In this document: piece by piece, positions 28,782 through 64,000 of the stretch
How positions within the stretch are numbered: the first letter of the stretch is position 1
How the letters are laid out: the number at the start of each line of letters is the position of its first letter
Origin: Stercorarius parasiticus
Taxonomy: Eukaryota > Chordata > Aves > Charadriiformes > Stercorariidae
Direction of reading: 5' to 3'
Length of the DNA: 64,000 nucleotides
NCBI GenBank assembly: GCA_013396915.1
Contig: VWZL01002564.1
Span: 1 to 64,000 of the forward strand
Position numbers and translations under genes: made by a program
The notes under the pieces: generated by a model
The model's input: only the letters and a program-made list of their open reading frames with translations
The model's database searches: none
What the model was told of the DNA's origin: nothing

Positions 28782-29947
28782 CAAATGAGTGCATGATAGC
28801 ATAATCTCCTGGCCAGCACCCTGATGTTGGAGGTGAGAGGACAAGCCAGCAAAGAACCCTGGATGTGAAAGAAGTTTTGTGTCATTAACTAGGGAGTGTT
28901 TAATGTCAGACTAATTCCCCACCAGATTTAGCTGATCATTAACTAAAGGCAGCTGTGTTTGTGTAATCAGTTTGTGACACTGACATCTGACACAGATTCA
29001 ACCACCACCGTTTGTCTATCAAGCCCTTCTTTAACTTTTGACACAGCACAACCAGGAGGCAACCCTGCGTGTAACAGGGAAATCTGAGCTACTTGGCAAC
29101 TGTCCCAGGCCGAGGCACGAAAAGTGCCCAGAGAACTCGCCTGCAGACCAGTTGGATCAGTATGTGAATCCACGCTTTGTATTTTACAACGCCAAGAGGA
29201 AGGAGGGGGACGCAGCTAAAGAGATTACACAGGGACGCGTGGGACTGGGCATGCATGTTCCTCTGGAAAAGGCTCCAACAGCTGCATAAAGCAAGATGTA
29301 CACTGGTTTTGGACACAGGCAGCTGAGTGCCTGAGCTCCTTACCTGTGCTCAGAGCCAACCGTAAGAGTGAACTGCGCAGAGCTACCCTTACGAGTTCTT
29401 ACAAGAGACATTTTCTGCCTGGCACGTCCCTACTTACGCCTTCTCCTCACTTCCACCTCTCTGGCTCACCAGAAGTTCCACTTTGCTCTTTGGTCCGACA
29501 GTTTGCCCAAACAGCTTACGATTGATCTAATACAATATTTTTGTTAGTGACAACCAGCACCCCAAGCTGCAATTATTGGTAAAATCTGTCTCAAAATGCA
29601 GTGAGTTTCTGGGCAGGGTCAATGTGCCTGTTTGTGTAGGGCCCAGAACATCTAGACAATAATTTCAGCTGGACTCGTGGACAATATTGCAATATAAATA
29701 AAAACCAAAAGCCATGTGTGACTAAAACAACATTTAAAAATCAGAGGAAGGCCACCCTGAAAACTCTGATGAGAATGCCCTCTCAAACCCTCCTCTTTTA
29801 GCTCCTGAACAACAATGTTTTGTTTTCCAGTATGTGACCTTCCTCTAATTAGATTATTTAAATCTCTCAGTATACATAGAAATTATTCACACTTCCTCCC
29901 AGGCATGATTACATTTGACGGCCTTATCTATTGTTTAGTAAATACCT

Positions 29948-29975
29948 CTTTTTTTTTTTTCTTTTTTTTTTTTCT
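29948..29975 (+). repeat. Poly-T low-complexity tract
   Basis: T-runs interrupted by single C. It could be the poly-A tail of an unrecognised minus-strand retroelement. Confidence 0.8.
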
Positions 29976-32405
29976 CTTCTGGTGTTCTGGAAGCCACACA
30001 CATCAGACCAGACATCAAAGCTGTTCCTTCAGCAGCAGTGCTTTGCTGAACATGGAGCATACTAAATGTCCCAACCGGAGGGCCGTTTCAGGCATAACAG
30101 CCATTTCAATAAAACAATAAGGAAACCTTAAATGCCCAAACTAATGCAATGGAAGTAAGAACAGCCAGATAAGGTGCTGCTTGTCATCACAGCCCCACTG
30201 GAGAGAAATCGTCTTGTAGCATGACTTCTTTGAAGGGTTTTACTCAGCCGAGTTGTCCCATTGCCTTAACACTTCTTCACAGAAAATAAGGTGAAGACTT
30301 GATCCGCTATTACAGTACAGCTAAAAGCAAATTGGGCTTAATCTCTTCCCCATACACACTGAAGCCCTAAAAGAAGCATACAGCCAGAGGGTGTGTCAGA
30401 GACAAGATGCACTTGTGATTCAAATTGCAAGATAATATTTGATGAAGAGGGAAAAGTGATTATTTGGATTTTCTATTTCATCTATGTGAAACTGAGGATG
30501 GAAAACAAGGCTGCGTGAAATCACTAGGAGAGCTGAAGAAACCAATTTTTACTCACCATCACCACAACAACAAAGCAGATTTTGATGTGTTACGTGCAGT
30601 GCTTGGTGTAGTGTCCAGCCCTGTGGGGGCTTCTGTGGATCACTTTCTTGCCAATCATACTCAGTTTATCATTTACCATTTCATCTACAAGTTCTGCTCT
30701 AAACTGGGCTCCCACATCTTTTCAAAAATTTACTTTTTATATCAAAGCAATGGCTCTGACCTTTAGAATGTTGTATAATGGTGGGGGGTTTTTGTTGGTC
30801 TGCTTAAGAAACGTATTTTCTTGGCTCTAATATCTTCTGTTACATTTTAAGAGTATTTTTTGCATCAGAAGATAATAGCCTCCAAGAATTTTAAAACAGG
30901 TGTAAGTCTGAAAACTACAGTCAGATGAAATTATTCCTCTATTTCATCATTTATAGCTTGGAGGATGTAATAACAAAACCCATAAATGCAAGACTTTTTT
31001 TTTTAAAGCTTGCTACTTGTGATCTTTGGTTAGAAATTAATACTGTATTTTCAATTAACATTGTATAAAATATTTTATAATATCACTTTCCATGCAAGCA
31101 AGAAGAGTGAAACTTTTCAAAAGCTGGATATATATGGTGAATTAATATTTATTGTCATGTATTGAAATATATGTCTTTCAGACACCCTCTTTGACCAACA
31201 CTCTTAACTGCGGATATTTAAAAAGGTAATGCAGAAGCCAGATTCTTCTAGTTACTATATTTAACTACGAAGTACCTGCTATGGGAGCTGGCAATAATTT
31301 TGGTACAAGATCAAGTAATGTAGGTTCAGTTATTCTTCTTGTATGAAAAGAGACAAATCTTCAGCTGACGTCCAATGTAGCTCCCTGGAAGGCAACGGAG
31401 TCGTGCTGTTTCACACGTGAGGATGTGGCTCGCCGTGGGACAGTCTACTTCTTCCCCCACCCCAAGGTCTACGTCTTTGCCGTGAATTGCACCGTAGGCT
31501 GCTGGCTGGTACTGAACCAGTAAAGGCAGAAGGAGAAAAGAATGTAAGTTGTCTGTTTTCGCAAGGAACCTACTTCACGTTCACGGAGTGTTTTGCTGCA
31601 ATGATTTGATGTATTTCTCCCAAACATCCTAGATAGGATGCTATTTTTTTTTCAGGCTTTGGGGCATAGTAATTGTCTCTGCTTACCTGGTGGTCTTGAA
31701 CAGCCAGGCCTCATGCAGATCCATTTAACATAGTTAATTTAAATTTGTGGTAATTTCCTTTCTGCATCACTTTTCATAATAGGCGTGTGCATCCTTGGCA
31801 GACATTTTAACAACTGCACTTATAAGTAAGTACTGTCTCTGAATAGCTGTGTATTACTTTAAACCCTAATGCTCCCCTGGCGTTTTCTTTTTTTTTCCTT
31901 GGATTGACACAGGAATCCCTAACGTGTGATCTCAGCTGCTGCTGAGGCAGTGCTCAGCATTTCATGCTCTGCTGCTGGAGGAAGAAGAGTGATGCACTCC
32001 ATGGGAACAATGAGGAAGCAGCAGGTCCCTACTACTTCTATATGCTGCCTCGGATCCACTGGAGCACCTTCCTCAGAGCACCTCTGGGTCCAGCACTGCC
32101 AAGAACTGGGACTAGAAAATAGACTGCAAATCCCAAAGTAGTGGGATTTGATCTAAAATGAAGTAACATAATTGGCATACTTTTCTTACTGCAGTATTTC
32201 TTACTTCCTAGGTTGCAAAACTACTTTGAAGAGTAAAAGGCAGAGACATCTGTGTTGGTCATCAACATATCTTAAACCTTGGAAACCACTTATAATTCGT
32301 TCTGACTTGCTTGAGATACATACAGAAGGCAAGTGTCCATTGCTGCAGTCCTACATCTTCTATAAAGACTAAGAGACAAAGACAAAAGGTTACTAATGAT
32401 TGCTA

Positions 32406-32411
32406 TTTATT
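32406..32411 (-). terminator. Candidate distal SMIM14 polyadenylation signal
   Basis: AATAAA in the gene direction, about 3.1 kb after the stop, followed within 40 bases by TTTTGTCTTTGTCTCTT, a typical U/GU-rich downstream element. Confidence 0.5.
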
Positions 32412-32916
32412 TTGTTAAGTCAATAAAAAGTGCATAGTACAAGCCCTTTATCCCAATCCAAGTACTCGGTAAAAGATTACTAGGAAACCGCAAATGGCAC
32501 AGATGATTTTTCGTTTGGCATAATTCAGACATTTTAAACCACCGATTTACATTAGGTACATCACATCATCACTCTTCCTTTTTCAATCATGAACATTACA
32601 AGGCTAAGTGATCTGCAGACAATACATGAATACATATGATTTCTCATTTCAGAGTATAATAATTGTGTTAAGCAGACTCTAAAAATACTATTGTTTTAAC
32701 AAAGTTCTAAGCTAAGGTATAATTGTAAACTTCCCTCCATATTTCCCAAGTTGCCACAACCTGCATCTCTTACTAACCAAGCTTAAAACCCTCATTGTGG
32801 AATTAATCATATCCTGAAGCTTCACATACCACTAATCTCTTCCACATTTCTTCTCAAAATTTACCATAAACATCTGTAACCATGACACAATTATTTCACC
32901 GCAAACTACATCACTA

Positions 32917-33053
32917 AAGGCCAGATTTCTGCCACCCTTACTAAAGCTGCTACTAGTACATTATCTCAGAGTAGTCCCACCAACTTCAGTGCAACTACTT
33001 GATGAGTAAGGCACTATTTAACATGAATAAGAGTGGCAAAATACAGTCCTACG
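32917..33053. mobile_element. Inverted-repeat (MITE-like) relic in SMIM14 3'UTR
   Basis: The 25-base arms at 32918-32942 and 33026-33050 are reverse complements at 18 of 25 positions, around a centre reading AGTAGTCCCACCAACTTCAG. The centre resembles the TCCCATTGAAGTCAATGGGA-type core of old non-autonomous DNA elements seen in sauropsid genomes. Family name not assigned. Confidence 0.5.
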
Positions 33054-34385
33054 ATTAGTTACTTTTGTTTTAATTAAGAGTGGTGATCTGAAGGTTATAT
33101 CTTGGAGAGAGTATCTGAATTTAAAAGGCATACATTTTGACGTGGGATAGTGGCCTGGCTCTTTAGTAAAACATTTTACAATAAAATATTTCCAATGTTT
33201 CTTCTTTTACATAGAAAATCTAAAATAGCAATTTACATGAGGAAAGCATACATGTATAAAATCACTGGGACAATTACTTGGAGGAATTTCGAGCAAAGAC
33301 AGTTCATTTAAATGTAAAACCCAACATTACTCTGAACAAAAAGTTGATTTGCCATGACTGTTGGAGCTGGGTGCACACGGTGAATTTTTTAAATACATAC
33401 ACAGACATTTAAATAAAGCAAGACTGATCCTCACACGTGAGGAGCATCTGCTGTATGTCTCACCAGCTTCCAGTAGGATGAGGAGTGGCACTCTGTCTGA
33501 AATGAAGCCTCTTTCTCTTGGCTTTTTAATCAAATGGAAGCCTGTTCTATGCATCCGATAGTGAAGCAGTCTGGCCAAAAATTCTTGGAGAAAAGGTCAT
33601 TGTAGTGGATTTTTATATATATATTTTCTTGCTGGTTCAACAAAATGATGCTGTATTACTTGTTCTGTTCAAAACAGTATCCCAAACATAAAGGTACACG
33701 GAAGGCAAATAGCAAGCACAGTCAGATTACTTGTCCCAGTGACATCTTTACACAGTGTTTGTGGCCTGTACACCATTAGATGCAATAGGACAAATTCTCT
33801 CAGTTTCTCTGCTGCAGCTCCGCTGCTGTACATGGCACTGCGCTGATGTCACTGAGAGCACCTGGCCCAGTCTTCATTTTTTTTTATTTTCTTTTTTTTT
33901 TCACACATGCTCCTATGCTTGGGAGCACACCATTCCACAGAAATTCAAAGGGCTGTTACATCAAATTACAGAAGCCTTTCTTCAGGTCTATGCTGTACCT
34001 TTACAAGGAGGCTTAGCTGGCCCACCGTTAACCCTGAGGAGGAAAACCCTGCGTCTGTCACCATGGGATCTGATGTGAGATTTTTGTTAGAGCCTCTTAA
34101 TACAAACCTTTATGCATCTTAACAGTTAGTCCCTTCAGCTCCATAACTCAAGTCCTCATGAAATAAAGGTTTGTAGAGTAAGGCTTTGAATTCCCATATG
34201 TCTGTTCTACTGACCTTTACGGAAAGAAGCTTCATGTTGGTAACATAAAAATGTTCTTTACATTATTCTCATCAATTTTTCAAATTGATCAAGAAAAATA
34301 TACAGTGTTGCTTTTCTGTACATCTTTAAAATGTTCTTAAATTAATGTACATAAAAAAGTCATTCCCATTTGCTACAATGGGAGA

Positions 34386-34447
34386 TGTGCACAGGTACGT
34401 GCACAGCCACACATACGCACACATAAACACACCACACATACACACAA
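34386..34447. repeat. Imperfect CA-rich repeat
   Basis: CA dinucleotides interrupted by other bases, visible directly. On the SMIM14 transcript it reads as a UG-rich stretch. Confidence 0.75.
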
Positions 34448-34811
34448 ATATCAGAGGGAAAAGACATGCTGTATGTAGTCACCTGCAAGTTTGTTATTCT
34501 ACAATTACAACCAGCAGATAAGGATGAAATGTTAAGAATTGCTGATAACACACACAACCTGAATATCCAGTATATGTCGTATACCGAAAGTTGGTAACCT
34601 CGGTAACCCCTTGGTATGATTTCATCCTGTCCAAGATACAATACACCATGGCTAAAAACTTGTTAAGATACCGCTTATTAAAAGACTATACCAGGACAGA
34701 AAATTCTACCAAGTTCCTCTCACTAAATTTCTCTTTTCTTAAAAGTCTGTAAGTAAACAAATCCAGTTTTGGAATACATTTTTTGGAAAATGTATTGAAT
34801 AAGATTTATCA

Positions 34812-34817
34812 TTTATT
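34812..34817 (-). terminator. Candidate proximal SMIM14 polyadenylation signal
   Basis: AATAAA in the gene direction about 0.72 kb after the stop codon, which would yield a short-UTR isoform. Confidence 0.35.
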
Positions 34818-34921
34818 ATTGAACAAGATTAATTTCTTTTTTGGTGGTATAATCTCTTTTGTAAAGTTCCCAATATATATTTCAAAGCTCTGACAGTGGC
34901 AATTATCACATTCACTTCTTT

Positions 34922-34938
34922 GCACACACACACACACA
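34922..34938. repeat. (CA)n microsatellite, about 8 units
   Basis: A pure CA run on the plus strand, UG repeat in the SMIM14 transcript. Confidence 0.9.
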
Positions 34939-35539
34939 TATAGTATAATTCTAGTGGATAATCCGTGCTTTTGCCAACAACCCTGAAAACTATGTTAGTG
35001 GTCCAAAGACCAGACTAAAAGCTGCTCTGAACCCAGGGCAAATATAAAATAATTTCAATTTTTCACCACATAACTAAGCTAATAGTTGCAACCATAATAT
35101 AACTCTCAAAAGCATACTGGAGAAAAAATATGGATTAATCTGAAGAAAGGTCAGTAACCTTCCATTATTATAGGTGCACAGGGATTTTCATTTTCTTTCA
35201 ATGCATATCAGAAATCACTGCAAAGAAATTAAGACCATTGTAACAGAAAGAGACTGAGTGGAATGTCCATAGTGACGGTAACAATCAAAAAACCCCTGCA
35301 ACGCCTTATCATTATTCAAATTATAATCTACTAGGAACTGTAATAACATACAAAGCAAAAATTAACTTAAAATTGAAGTCGCTAAAAGCAGTTCATGAAC
35401 ATAACTGCTGAATAATAATTCTGCTCTATATAAATGAGAAAAGAAAACAGTATTGAATGGAGTTTAGGAGTAATCTGGTCACTTCGTTCATTTGGTCGTG
35501 CAAGGTTTTAGCTGCTGAACTTTTCCAATACTGAATGCT

Positions 35540-58710
<23,171 letters not shown>

Positions 58711-61700
58711 CTAAGAAGAATAAGAATAAAAGGACAATGAACTCTTTTTCAACTGACCTTATTTTCCAGAGACTCACACATCAAGTTTCAGTTCATTTAA
58801 TGCCAGGGTGAAAAAGCAAAACAAAGCAGGGTAATCCTATTATTCCTTTGGCAGCATGAATGAAGAAGTCTGGTATGCGCAGTTACATTTTGATGTTGCT
58901 GAAAGCAGTATCTCACGCAGGCTTCCTTAGAGAGCCAAATAATTTTTTTGCAAGAGTTTGTGTGCATCCCCTGGGTCTTCCCACGTACCACTGTGAAATA
59001 CATCCTAATAAACAAGAACCACAAGGATTAAATTCTGGTCTCTCATCTGCTTAGTGGGACTCTTAGGTGTATGAATACAATTGGAAAAGTCAGGGGAACT
59101 TGTACTCCTAAAACTCTAACAAACTGCTGGCATTCTCCCTCTGGATCAATGTACAGGAAAATAATTTAACACACAGTAACTTCTTTGCTACAGGGAGAAA
59201 CAATCATCCTTATTGTATAATGAAAGCAAGCAGCAGGGGTGCAAAAGTGGATATACTTGGAAGCACTTTAAAAATGGAGTTACACACACTAATTTTAGAT
59301 CAAAGAAACAGGTCATTCAGTTAGCAACACTGAAAGTTCAAAGAAGCTGAAAAGGACATGGTTGGGAATCAATTCCAGGTTATTCACCTGCTAAAACCAC
59401 TTACACCAGACATGTCAAGCGTATACAAGCGTATCTTCACTATTTACCAATAGCTTTGTCAGTGACTTAATTGATGGTCAAAATGGGTAGCAGACTGCAA
59501 GGCATTTCTACCCTTCTGGTCAAATCAGGGATTGATTTCTCTCAAATGAGGACTCTTATGATGTATTAGATCAGTTCTGCATAATTACACTTTCAAAATA
59601 TTTTTGTTAACTTGGCATCAATAAAGCTGGATTCAGATTGTGTTTGTGTTGCACACACTGGGGCCCTAATGTCAGATAACTGGCAAGCTTAATAAATGCA
59701 GCAGCATAGAGCGGATACATCCTCTCAATTTCCTAAAACAAGTAGTTTATGAAGGTGCCAGCCATTTGGCAAGGGTGTGCTGAATCAACAGATGTGCTCT
59801 GCCGTCATCACCTATAAAAACTTACAGTCTTGATCACACATAAGCATTTTAATGTTTTAACCTCACTAGGAGAAAGGAATAACCCATATGGCTATAAGAT
59901 ATGTTCACTCAACAGAATGTATCACCACAGTAGTTATTCCCTCCTGTGGAAAGAAAGAGATGGAAAAAAGGAAACGCATTTCAAAAGTCCTTCCTCTGTC
60001 AATGCCTACCACTGTTCTGTATTATCCACTGCCATAGTGGAGAGAGACAGATAGTAAAAGAAGGTAAGAGATATCCGTATCTTCATTACGGAGTCTGAGG
60101 ATGGGTGCCCTTAATCTGCTACAATCTCCACTTTTTAGAAAGAATACTGAAAACTGAAGAAGAGCAAACAAAAAAATATTGAAGGGATGGAAGAAAGCCT
60201 TTTTGCCTAGACACTAAGGAAGAGTAATCTGGCAATGTACTGAGAAGATGACTGAGAGATGACTTGATTATGTAGCATACAAGTACCTTTTGCATACAAA
60301 ACCAAACCTGAGTATTAGGAAGTTCTTCAAGAACCAATGACTGGAAGCTATAATCAACCAAATTCAAAAGAGAAGCAAGGCATACATTTTTACCATTAGA
60401 GTAACTGACCAGTGCAACAAACTGCCAAGAAAGGCTGGACTTCCCATCTCTCAATGCATTCAGATGTGCTTCAGCCACATACAGGTGATTGAGTAAAGTA
60501 CAGAAGCACCCAAGTTCAGATACAATGTTCTCCAATATACAGGAGATCAAAGCAGATGATCTAATGATTCTTTCTGAAAGTTAATTATAAAGCTACTACA
60601 CTAACTTTCGTGAAATTATCTCAGAAGAACTGCACGACAGCAACAGAAGAAATTTTTTAACTACACGAGCTCCCTGCATGATATGTGTCGTCAACCTTTC
60701 CAAAACTATTCTAGCACAAAGAACAGGTAAAAGCACTGATTGCTAAATAGCACAAAATGGTTTCTCTGGACATAATGCTGACATCCAAAAGAAGGTATTT
60801 GAACCAGTAAAGTTGCAAAACAATATTTAATTGTAACTTGAAAGAATCTAGGAGTCAGTAACACACAGTAATGTCACAGCAATTCATAGAGGAATGTATT
60901 TGACCACAAGAAATCAAAACATCAGATAAAAGCCATCATCAATGAAACAAGGCTAACATTCTTTGTAGACCATACAACTGAAAAAGATTAGACAATAAAC
61001 GAGGAAGATTAACCTGTCATATAACATCATAAATTTAAGTGGAGGTGCGCTGGAAAGGAATTTCCCCCAAGGCATCTGAATTGTACATGACAAATTACCT
61101 TAATGAGCTAAAATAAAGCAGAACACATGTCACCAAGTGAAATGCTGTCCAAGCTTTCAACAGAAGATCCCTTACAAGCTTTCTCACCTTCACATGATGC
61201 TGAAAGGAATCATCCTTTATCTTTCCTTCTCCAAGCCTATAACAAGCTCTTTCATTGGCAAAGGGCCGAAGACAGACCACCTATTTTGGGAACAGCACTA
61301 GGTTTTGCCCTGATAAAGATGCTAAATTTGAGGGGTTTTTATTACTTAAAAAAAACAAAAAAAAACAACAAAACAACAGGTAACTAATCCCCCTTTATGC
61401 AATTATTTTTTGCTGGGAACTGGAGGAAACACAGATTTTATATGTGGCTGACCAGTTATAAAGAAGAGAGAATCACTCTATGCTATATGATCATTTTCAC
61501 TTGTAAAATGACACTCTCATATCTGTATTCCTCATTAAAACATTCTTGGCTTAATAATTCTATTATTTGTAACACACTTCGAATGCATAAAGTACTAAAT
61601 AGCAGCTAAACTTTGTAATCAGATCCTTGAGTTTATTAATGTTTTGTGACCCTGTGTAAGATTTAGTAATAAGAGACTAGTATTTTTATGTATCACCGAG

Positions 61701-64000
61701 CAGGATTCCTTGGCCTCATTGCATGCTCTTAGGCAGCCCGTTCATATCAAAATCCTGTTCCAGAATTGCAATGTGCTTCCCGCCTGCCTCCCGGTACTTG
61801 CAATTGTCTGATCTCACGTCAGCGGCTAACTTGTTCTGCCTAGCTCTGACCTCTTCGCTGTGAGTCACACCAGCTCCCCACCTTTTGCAAATACAGTTCT
61901 TCTACATACAATCTATCACAGCAAAAAGGAGGATGTCCTCCATTCTTTTCCACATGACCTGGAGAAAGAAAAAAAAACTTGTACTTTTATTTATTTTACT
62001 TCTGTGTGTTTTCCTGTTTATCGTTACCTTCTTTTTCTTGGAGTTTACACAGTAACTGGTAAGACCACAGTAAGTGGTAAGCCTATGATGTCAAATACCT
62101 CCAAGTACACTGAGGGGGTTACTTTTACTCTAATTCAAATTACTGTATTTTGGTTTGGCCATATTACTGCTAGCACAGTATTTAATTCACAGGGTTTACA
62201 AACAGCTGGAAGTTATATTTGGTAAATACACCAAAGCTCTCACTGGTAACAGCTAAGAAGGTATATATTATGGCCTCTAGACTAAGAAAACTGATAGAGA
62301 GCATAATAAAGGAGAGTATTAGTAAATGTGGACAAATATGATGTACCACCAAAGAGTCAATACGACCTATCCAGTGTAAAGAGGTCCATAGAGGCAGTCA
62401 TAAACAGCACTACTGAAATTAAAATACTGTAGTCAGAGCCGGAATTACTATAATTTGGGAGCAAAGTGGAGGATGATCTCTGATGATTTAAGACAGAAAT
62501 AAAAGCCTACCATTACCTTTTGATGTGAGCATCTATTTGAAATTGTAGGTAATGAAGCCATATTGAAAAATACTTCTAGTCCCTTGTGATTTAAAAAATA
62601 GCATTCTCAGTTATAGTGATTATTATAAATTGTTTCTTCTTTTATTATCTTCCCCAATCCCAGTCCTATAGCTGTGTATTATATTTTATACACCCTACTA
62701 TCAAAAAAAGCAATCTTTATGACTACAATCTGATTGGTTTTTTGTACCTGGAGACTCTTGTGTATTTTACATTATTGCAATGACTATACATTACTTCCCA
62801 ATTCAGCAACACCTCTCCTGAGTAAATAGCATGCAGCTGGTGAGCTCTGGAAGAGAGATATTATACTCTGCCTCTCTCCACCCTAATCATTACAAAACTG
62901 AATTCCTTTCTAGCATGAAGGTAAACGAGAAGTTTTGTCAATTTTCCATGTGCTGGACGCCCTCCAATGTGACTCCAATAAAATGTTGATTAACTAGACT
63001 GTCAAAGTGCACATATTGGTGATCTCTACTCCTTGGTATAAAGGAGTGTGTAAAAATATTTATAATTCTAGTGTTGAAAGAAACACTCACTCTGTATGAT
63101 ACGTAAATCAGAGTCACTGCAGATTTATCATGGACTAAACCTGGCATCTTCAGCACCAAAACTCTAAGCCCATTAACTCTTATCTTTCCTGGATCCAGGC
63201 ACTTTTAAAATGTAGACTGTCACACACATACAATACATACAATGGCTGAAGATTTCCTCTGCTAAGAACTCTTTTTCCTGTGTTGCTATTTTCTTGGAGA
63301 TTGAAGGTAAGAAATCCTTGGGAGCAAAATACCTCACAGTACAGCAGACAACTAACAGAATCTTTCCACATTACTTTAAAGAGGAACAAAACCCTATTCA
63401 GCTCCTCATTAATGTTTTTCAGCCAACTGCAATAACTCAAAGCTCAATTGTCAAATATCTCTAACAAGCCATAACGTTAATTTTGCTTCTGAGTTCAGTT
63501 TGAGAGAAGTGTGGCAGAACAAATGAAAATATGTATAAAATTTAAAATAAAAATGTAGAAAGAAAGCAAATGACTTGTTATGCCTCTGCAAGCATTCTGA
63601 AAAATAATACAGGGTTAAAATAGCAAAGCCATACACAAAGCATGAACAACTCACTGTCTCAAAGATAAAATGTTTGGTTTTATCTGACTGTCAGAGGCAG
63701 AAACCCTGTCTCCTATACTCTTCCACAATCTTCTAAAGGATCCAGGTTTCCATAAAAAAGTTCTCTTGCCTTTTTACCAGCACCTAAGCCATCTTAGTAT
63801 CCATGTTTTCTTACAACACTTGACCCTTTCTGTAATTAGTTTCCTCACAGCACACCCCAAGATTGGTTCTTCTGTATCATCTTACCCATCTCCGTATGAC
63901 ATCCAAGTATCCTCTTCTAGCACCTAAAAGATCCTGTACCTTGGCCTCGTGTAGCATAACACCCTTGCAATCCTGCACATGAAGTCCTGTCCCAGAGAAA
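58711..64000 (-). other. SMIM14: SMIM14 upstream (5'UTR) intron, continuing past the window
   Basis: AT-rich DNA with many short open frames and no recognised exon, repeat family or CpG island. The absence of a CpG island implies that the SMIM14 promoter and first exon lie beyond 64 kb. The 143-codon frame at 60119-60550 has no motif. Confidence 0.65.

Larger units (their letters stand above)
25050..32385. other. Intergenic region between UGDH promoter and SMIM14 3' end
   Basis: About 7.3 kb with no supported protein gene. It holds a tRNA-derived SINE relic near 28529-28640, a short GGGAA array at 28764-28781, a T-rich tract at 29948-29975 and several AATAAA hexamers. A 164-codon plus-strand frame at 26624-27118, ending next to AATAAA, is unsupported as a protein. 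Being upstream of UGDH, it may contain enhancers or a divergent non-coding RNA. Confidence 0.6.
32385..35539 (-). other. SMIM14: SMIM14 3' untranslated region (inferred, about 3.1 kb)
   Basis: Continuous non-coding AT-rich DNA after the SMIM14 stop on the minus strand, up to an AATAAA at 32406-32411 that is followed by a T/GT-rich stretch suitable for cleavage. It includes CA/TG tracts (UG repeats in the RNA) at 34386-34447 and 34922-34938, an inverted-repeat element at 32917-33053 and an alternative AATAAA at 34812-34817. Extent is inferred from signals only. Confidence 0.5.

Overview
The window is vertebrate nuclear DNA, most likely from a bird. Reptile-grade repeats and compact introns fit that, but a turtle or crocodilian is not excluded. 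The evidence is: three intron-containing genes whose proteins match vertebrate LIAS, UGDH and SMIM14 closely; canonical GT/AG splice sites at every coding junction; a degraded CR1 LINE 3' end; old MIR-like and tRNA-derived SINE relics; and very few young repeats. The gene order LIAS, UGDH, SMIM14 is the conserved order of human 4p14. There are no bacterial operons, CRISPR arrays, phage genes or other prokaryotic features.

Layout. Bases 1-292 are a GC-rich stretch followed by the end of an upstream LIAS intron. Bases 293-4110 (+) carry the last four coding exons of LIAS (126 codons, C-terminal part only), followed by a 3'UTR to about 5.18 kb. Bases 5.2-8.95 kb are an AT-rich spacer between convergent genes. 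Bases 8.95-25.0 kb (-) hold complete UGDH: 11 coding exons assemble without a break into 494 residues, plus a probable non-coding first exon in a CpG island. That promoter region is badly assembled: a 49-base N gap, two single Ns, and a 68-bp duplication around a poly-C tract. Bases 25.0-32.4 kb are intergenic and contain a tRNA-derived SINE relic. Bases 32.4-58.7 kb and beyond (-) hold SMIM14: a long 3'UTR of about 3.1 kb, four coding exons (101 residues), and introns up to 14.9 kb that contain CR1 and MIR relics. Upstream non-coding SMIM14 exons and its promoter are expected beyond 64 kb.

How the genes relate. The three are neighbours, not a pathway. LIAS is a mitochondrial radical-SAM sulfur-insertion enzyme that makes lipoyl cofactor. 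UGDH is the cytosolic enzyme that oxidises UDP-glucose to UDP-glucuronate for glycosaminoglycan synthesis and glucuronidation. SMIM14 is a poorly characterised small ER membrane protein. UGDH and SMIM14 lie head-to-tail, and LIAS and UGDH converge.

No new biological system is visible. The observations most worth a second look are the Cys/His cluster of SMIM14, a spliceable orphan exon in a SMIM14 intron, an inverted-repeat element inside the SMIM14 3'UTR, UG-repeat tracts in that UTR, the paired promoter signals at UGDH, and the assembly faults at its CpG island.
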